From UBA5336 sp964412785 (GTDB lineage: Bacteria > Pseudomonadota > Alphaproteobacteria > Caulobacterales > Hyphomonadaceae): a stretch of DNA of 18,454 bases. This document shows, piece by piece, positions 15,105-18,454 of this stretch (position 1 is the first letter of the stretch; every line of letters begins with the position of its first letter). Location: assembly GCA_964412785.1 (NCBI GenBank), contig CAYPQD010000050.1, positions 1 through 18,454 of the forward strand, given 5' to 3'. The translations under genes and the position numbers were made by a program. Under the pieces are notes generated by a model. The model had not been told where the DNA came from, searched no databases, and saw only the letters and a list, made by a program, of their open reading frames with translations.

Positions 15105-15623
15105 CTAGCGGCAGACCGCTTCGGCCCGCTCAATGGCACTGGCAGAGCCGGACAGCGAGAAATGGTAGGCGACCGCGGTGTTGCGCGCCGAGACAGCCTC
15201 GACCCGCAGCTCGCTGCCCCGTTCCAGGGCGCGCACGAGCGCGGGGTCATCACTGTCATCGGCGAAGGCCTCGGTGTCTGCATTGAACAGCGTCCAGCCA
15301 CTTCGCCCGATCTGGACACGCGTGGGCATGTCAGCGCGCAGGTCATAGCCGACCTTGAGGCTCGGCTGGTTGCGCGCCCGCCCCGATTTCCAGCTTGTGA
15401 CATAGAACCAGACATCGCCATGGCTGGCCGCTCGGGGCGCCTTGTCGGTTGCCTCCGTTGCGGCAAAGCAGATCGTCTCGCCATCCGCCTCCACGGTGAA
15501 AACCGTCCAGTCCTTGAACCGCGCCACCGCCGTCGGTGCGGCTGCAAGGGCCTCCACAGCGAGGCCGGAAACGGCCAGACCGAGAAGCAGGAATCGCCAG
15601 AAACGCGGAGCAGGCAAAGTCAT
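15105..15623 (-). CDS. secreted IalB-family protein (invasion associated locus B)
   Basis: This 172-residue protein has a signal peptide (FLLLGLAVSGLAVEALA, cleavage near residue 27). The mature domain is of the IalB type: an opening FKDWTVFT with a first cysteine (Cys52, ETICFAAT), a central VWFYVTSWKSGRARNQPSLKVGY strand region, and a closing AVCR with Cys171. The two cysteines are those that would form the family's disulfide. IalB was named in Bartonella for erythrocyte invasion, but the family is widespread in free-living Alphaproteobacteria. Its role there is unknown, so the name should not be read as virulence. ATG 15623 is chosen over 15662 because AGGGA lies eight bases upstream and the signal peptide begins there. 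It heads the minus-strand run. Confidence 0.75.
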   Translation of the reverse strand: MTLPAPRFWRFLLLGLAVSGLAVEALAAAPTAVARFKDWTVFTVEADGETICFAATEATDKAPRAASHGDVWFYVTSWKSGRARNQPSLKVGYDLRADMPTRVQIGRSGWTLFNADTEAFADDSDDPALVRALERGSELRVEAVSARNTAVAYHFSLSGSASAIERAEAVCR

Positions 15624-15802
15624 GTGAAGCGTCCCTTTGGAAGTCGCGGTGTGTCTAACCATCTAGGTGCTGCAACCGGGTTAAGGCGAGAATTCGGCGG
15701 AACAATCGGCGCGAGTACACATATATGTGATTGTATCGCGATGGTTGCTTCGCTGGCCTGAGCCGGTAGACTGAACGAGTGCGGCGACAAAGGGCATGGC
15801 AC
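15624..15802. promoter_or_regulatory. divergent intergenic region of the IalB-like and ECF sigma genes, with a 12-bp palindrome
   Basis: These 179 bases separate two divergent genes and must hold both promoters. The outstanding element is the perfect palindrome CACATATATGTG at 15718-15729, followed by a second short palindrome ATCGCGAT at 15735-15742. The segment around them is AT-rich against a GC-rich background. I see no convincing ECF-type promoter of the TGATCC kind expected if the sigma factor activated its own gene. The palindrome could be an operator for another regulator. Confidence 0.4.
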
Positions 15803-16384
15803 GTGGGCACCTTCTCAAGACCGGCTCCGGACGCGGCCCTCAGGGCCGAACATGCCGACTGCATGGTGCGGATCGCCACCGAGCGCTGCCGCACCTCTTT
15901 CACGACCCTGTTCGATTACTACGCCCCGCGCATCAAGACCTATTTGCGCCGGCTCGGTGCCGGCGATGGCGAGGCGGAAGAACTCGCCCAGGAGGTGATG
16001 GTGACCGTCTGGCGCAAGGCGACACTTTATGATCCCCGTCAGGCGGCCGTCAGCACCTGGATATTCAGGATCGCACGAAACCGGCGAATCGACTCACAGC
16101 GCCGGACAAACAAGCCACCGCTGGATGCCGACGACCCGATGCTGCGGCCTCCGGACGCTGAAGCGCCTGACGCCACCGTGAACCGTGCACAGCTTGAAGC
16201 GATCGTCCGCCACGAACTGGAAAGCCTTCCCGAGGAGCAGCTCGTCCTGGTGCGGGCCGCCTTCTATGACGGCCTTTCCCATTCGGAGATTGCCAAGGCG
16301 TTCGACCTCCCCCTCGGAACGGTCAAGTCGCGCATTCGGCTCGCCTTCAACAGGCTGCGCGGGCAATTGCAGGACAACGGCTGA
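15803..16384 (+). CDS. ECF RNA polymerase sigma factor, RpoE/ChrR (ECF11-like) type
   Basis: This 193-residue sigma factor has only regions 2 and 4. Region 2 spans about 31-101, with YYAPRIKTYLRRLGA, EELAQEVMVTVWRKA (core binding) and VSTWIFRIARNRRIDSQRR (-10 recognition). Region 4 spans about 130-190, with the helix-turn-helix SEIAKAFDLPLGTVKSRIRLAFNRLR for -35 recognition. It closely follows the Rhodobacter sphaeroides RpoE pattern, which drives the singlet-oxygen response and is held inactive by ChrR. A ChrR-like gene lies just downstream. GTG 15803 is preferred because AAAGG lies about nine bases upstream. GTG 15779 is possible, as is ATG 15863, which would drop an N-terminal extension unlike the family. 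Target genes cannot be named from this window. Confidence 0.85.
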   Translation: MGTFSRPAPDAALRAEHADCMVRIATERCRTSFTTLFDYYAPRIKTYLRRLGAGDGEAEELAQEVMVTVWRKATLYDPRQAAVSTWIFRIARNRRIDSQRRTNKPPLDADDPMLRPPDAEAPDATVNRAQLEAIVRHELESLPEEQLVLVRAAFYDGLSHSEIAKAFDLPLGTVKSRIRLAFNRLRGQLQDNG

Positions 16385-16397
16385 CGCGCCTGCGGCA

Positions 16398-16440
16398 ATT
16401 GTCCGCTGCAAGAACTTGACGCGGTTTGCATGCGGACAAT
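16398..16440 (+). repeat. inverted repeat between the sigma and anti-sigma genes
   Basis: ATTGTCCGC (16398-16406) is a perfect complement of GCGGACAAT (16432-16440). Inside it, TGCAA (16407-16411) pairs with TTGCA (16426-16430) past one bulged T. This gives 14 pairs around a 14-base loop. No T run follows, so it is not a normal terminator. The left arm is itself near-palindromic (GCGGCAATTGTCCGC), so a DNA operator is an alternative. It ends 32 bases before the chrR ribosome-binding site and could tune anti-sigma output. Confidence 0.55.
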
Positions 16441-16484
16441 ATCCGATGCCAAGCCAGATGCATGTCAGGTTCGGAGGGCAGCGG

Positions 16485-17159
16485 GTGACGGCCAACAGCA
16501 CAGAAGCATTCAGCGAACTCTACAGCGCTTATGCGGCAGGCTGTCTTGATCCGGCCTTTGCCCTGCTGGTCGAGACCCAGGCGGCACTGCGCGGCGATGT
16601 CCGGCGGGCGATCGATCTCGGCGAGATGATCGCTGGCGCCTTCCTGCAGCGTGAATCGGTGAGCGGCCTGTCGCGCCTGAGTGCGGAGGATGTGCTTGAC
16701 CAGATCGATGCGCTGGAGCCGGCGAGCGGGAAGAACACACTCTCTGCAGTGCGGGCTGCCTGCGGTGCGATGGACGAATTGGTCGCCCTTCCCGAACCGG
16801 TGCGCAGCCATGCCATCGAGGCGGCCGGCGCCGAAGGCTGGCAGTTTTCCGGACCGGGCATCCGCCGCATGACGCTTGATGTCGGCGGCGTTGCCGAGAC
16901 AGAGCTTTATCGCATCGAGCCCGGCGTGACTGTGCCACGTCACACCCACGCCGGCCAGGAATTTACTCTCGTGATCGCTGGCGGGTTCACCGACGAAACG
17001 GGCAGCTATGGCCCGGGCGATCTTGTCATGAAGGGCCCGGACGATATCCACCGCCCAATTGGCGACCCGGGTGAGGCCTGCTACGCCCTTGCCGTGCGCG
17101 ACGGCGCCCTGCGTTTCACCGGCGTTGCCGGCGTCGTGCAACGCCTGCTCGGGCGCTGA
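16485..17159 (+). CDS. ChrR-like cupin anti-sigma factor lacking the zinc-finger ligands
   Basis: This 224-residue protein has the ChrR layout: a helical sigma-binding domain (about 1-90), then a cupin (about 110-215). The cupin metal site is intact: His153, His155, Glu159 in PRHTHAGQEF and His189 in DDIHRP. Spacings of 2, 4 and 30 are the same as I recall for Rhodobacter ChrR. The N-terminal AYAAG segment (15-19) aligns with ChrR, but the HxxxCxxC zinc motif is gone. Its region reads TQAALRGDVRR (31-41), no histidine occurs before residue 109 and no cysteine between 20 and 93. The start is GTG 16485, with GGAGG seven bases upstream; ATG 16446 and 16458 have no such site. It lies 100 bases after the sigma gene. 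It probably binds that sigma factor and releases it on stress. Confidence 0.82.
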   Translation: MTANSTEAFSELYSAYAAGCLDPAFALLVETQAALRGDVRRAIDLGEMIAGAFLQRESVSGLSRLSAEDVLDQIDALEPASGKNTLSAVRAACGAMDELVALPEPVRSHAIEAAGAEGWQFSGPGIRRMTLDVGGVAETELYRIEPGVTVPRHTHAGQEFTLVIAGGFTDETGSYGPGDLVMKGPDDIHRPIGDPGEACYALAVRDGALRFTGVAGVVQRLLGR

Positions 17160-17173
17160 ACGGACGCTGGCAT

Positions 17174-17908
17174 TCAGACATCGCGAGGCGGTTTCAACCG
17201 CCGCTTGGTCTGGTGGCCCTCGCCGGCCGTCCCCGTGACGGTCTGCCCCTTCATGTAATGACGCTGCCAGCGCGCCTTCATGGCTTCGGCTTCCTTTGAC
17301 TCCAGGCGCCTGTTGAAGTCCGAGCGGCTGTCGCGCCAGGCCTCGTACTCGGCAGTCAGGTCGGGATTGTCGGCAAGGCGCCGGCGCTGTGGCTCCACAT
17401 CCTCAAGCCGGGTGTGCTCCATCAGAGTGATGAAGCAGAACGGCTCGCCTTTCTGAAACACGACTTCACCGGGCCGGGTCATCTGCCAGTTCATGGTGAA
17501 GGGAAATGGCAGCCAGTCAGTCTCGATGAGGCCGGTGAGCGGCGCAATCCCGTCCTTCGGCCAGTTGGGCGGCCCGCTCGCCCAAACGCCCCAGCCGGGC
17601 GGTGTGCGGAACAGGTGACCGGTATGGAAGGTGACGATGCCTCTGCGGAAATGACTGTCGGCAAAGCTCGGGATGGCGCGCGGGTCGCCATGAGTGAACA
17701 GCGTGATGTTCTGCTCCATCGGCCCGCCATCCCAGACGATCCTCAGGTCGATCGGGCATAGGATCTCCCAGCCGGTCGAGTTCGCCATGGTGAGCGGCAG
17801 GCAGCGATAGGGATGGCGGTCGGGGAAGGCGTCCATCCAGGCGCGACGGCTGCTGCCCGGGACGATCTCCGGGGCGACATCATGGATCCTGTAGCAGTCG
17901 AGATGCAT
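17174..17908 (-). CDS. conserved protein of DUF6065 type, unknown function
   Basis: This 244-residue cytoplasmic protein has no signal peptide or membrane segment. It opens with MHLDCYRIHD and continues with AWMDAFPDRHPYRCLPLTMAN (23-43), GWEILCP (46-52), FRRGIVTFHTGHLFRTPPGW (87-106) and LTGLIETDWLPFPFTMNWQ (124-142). It ends in a charged helical tail with ARWQRHYMKG. I believe this is the DUF6065 family, which has no assigned function; the family label is from memory. Tryptophan- and proline-rich strand segments suggest a compact beta fold. ATG 17908 is chosen over 17974: GAGG lies nine bases upstream and homology starts there. It converges with the ChrR-like gene (14-base gap) and is divergent from the deacylase gene, 56 bases between starts. 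Confidence 0.65.
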   Translation of the reverse strand: MHLDCYRIHDVAPEIVPGSSRRAWMDAFPDRHPYRCLPLTMANSTGWEILCPIDLRIVWDGGPMEQNITLFTHGDPRAIPSFADSHFRRGIVTFHTGHLFRTPPGWGVWASGPPNWPKDGIAPLTGLIETDWLPFPFTMNWQMTRPGEVVFQKGEPFCFITLMEHTRLEDVEPQRRRLADNPDLTAEYEAWRDSRSDFNRRLESKEAEAMKARWQRHYMKGQTVTGTAGEGHQTKRRLKPPRDV

Positions 17909-17964
17909 CGGGCTGGGCCTCGCCGCTTGACGAATGGGCCTTCTGGTTTGCCCCTGGCAGGGCC

Positions 17965-18454
17965 ATGCCCGCAACCCCGCACGACCTTCGCCGCGTCCTT
18001 GATGACCTCGCCATTGCGCATTCGAGCGTGGCGCACCCGGCGACGTTCACGGTCGAGGAGGGCCGTCACCTGAAGGCATTGATGCCGGATCGTCATTCAA
18101 AGACCCTGTTCCTGAAGGACAAGGACGGCACACCCATCCTCGTCTCGGCGTGGGCCGAAAGCGCGCTCAAGCTCAATCGCCTGCACCGGGCAATCGGGAC
18201 GAAACGCCTGTCCTTCGCATCGGCAGAACTGATGGCCGAGGTCCTGGGCGTTGCGCCGGGCTCGGTCACGCCATTCGCGCTGATCAACGACACGGCGGCC
18301 CGCGTCCGCTTCATTCTCGATGCCGCGCTGGCTGCCTTTGAGCCGGTGAATTTCCACCCACTGGTCAACACCGAAACCCTGACGGTCTCTGTCAACGGTC
18401 TAAGGCGCTTTGTCGAGGCCACCGGCCATGGCTGGGAGGTGGTGGATTTCTCAG
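17965..18454 (+). CDS. YbaK/PrdX-type aminoacyl-tRNA deacylase (cut at the right edge)
   Basis: The frame is open from ATG 17965 to the window end, 163 codons. It matches the YbaK/ProX editing-domain family, closest to stand-alone prolyl-tRNA deacylases (PrdX/ProXp-ala), which hydrolyse mischarged Ala-tRNA(Pro). Landmarks are HSSVAHPATFTVEEG near 19-33, the KTLFLKDKDG segment (46-55) with the family lysine, and the late signature PGSVTPFALIND followed by FEPVNFHPLVNTETLTVSV. The family length is about 165-175 residues, so only a few residues should be missing. A weak AGGG stands very close to the ATG. It is divergent from the DUF6065-type gene. Confidence 0.85.
   Translation, partial: MPATPHDLRRVLDDLAIAHSSVAHPATFTVEEGRHLKALMPDRHSKTLFLKDKDGTPILVSAWAESALKLNRLHRAIGTKRLSFASAELMAEVLGVAPGSVTPFALINDTAARVRFILDAALAAFEPVNFHPLVNTETLTVSVNGLRRFVEATGHGWEVVDFS

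Noticed and set aside
15624..15802. ECF11-type autoregulatory promoter (TGATCC -35) before the sigma gene
   Set aside because: The best match, TGATTG at 15728-15733, is poor and no suitable -10 follows.

Overview
The window reads as a chromosomal stretch of a GC-rich alphaproteobacterium, most like the Caulobacterales/Hyphomonadaceae side of the class. The main evidence is an RcdA-type cell-cycle protein next to a DUF1192 protein, an IalB-family secreted protein, an ECF sigma/ChrR pair of the Rhodobacter RpoE type, and a methionine synthase encoded in two pieces. Genes are tightly packed, with many 4-base stop/start overlaps. Apart from the first ~360 bases, almost everything is ordinary core genome.

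Layout. 1-363 has no convincing gene: it holds a possible insertion-sequence end, a short signal-peptide-like reading frame and a small hairpin. 364-1834 (minus) is mlaA-mlaC, for outer-membrane phospholipid trafficking. 1979-8398 (plus) is a five-gene methionine operon: an ArsR-type regulator fused to a methyltransferase, metF, the homocysteine half of metH, a sulfotransferase-like gene, and the folate/cobalamin/activation half of metH. A palindromic operator lies just before the first start codon. 8399-8420 is a hairpin that exactly fills the gap to the convergent gene. 8420-9198 (minus) is DUF1192-rcdA. 9282-11338 (plus) is a quinone oxidoreductase overlapping tsaD. 11343-15623 (minus) is a six-gene run: ialB-like, rlmN, 5-formyltetrahydrofolate cyclo-ligase, zur, a small exported protein and a double hot-dog thioesterase-like protein. 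15803-17159 (plus) is an ECF sigma factor and a ChrR-like cupin anti-sigma. 17174-17908 (minus) is a DUF6065-type protein. 17965 to the right edge (plus) is a YbaK/PrdX-type prolyl-tRNA deacylase, cut by the window.

How the genes work together. MetF makes 5-methyltetrahydrofolate, and the two MetH halves use it to methylate homocysteine. The regulator at the head of the operon has no metal-binding cysteines but has a SAM-binding domain, so it probably senses SAM or S-adenosylhomocysteine and controls the operon through the operator overlapping its own start. The cyclo-ligase feeds the same folate pool from a separate transcript. Zur and ECF/ChrR are two independent stress or metal circuits.

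The points most worth a second look are the sulfotransferase-like gene placed, with overlaps on both sides, between the two metH halves; the ChrR-like protein whose sigma-binding domain has lost all zinc ligands while its cupin domain keeps them; and the inverted repeat between the sigma and anti-sigma genes.
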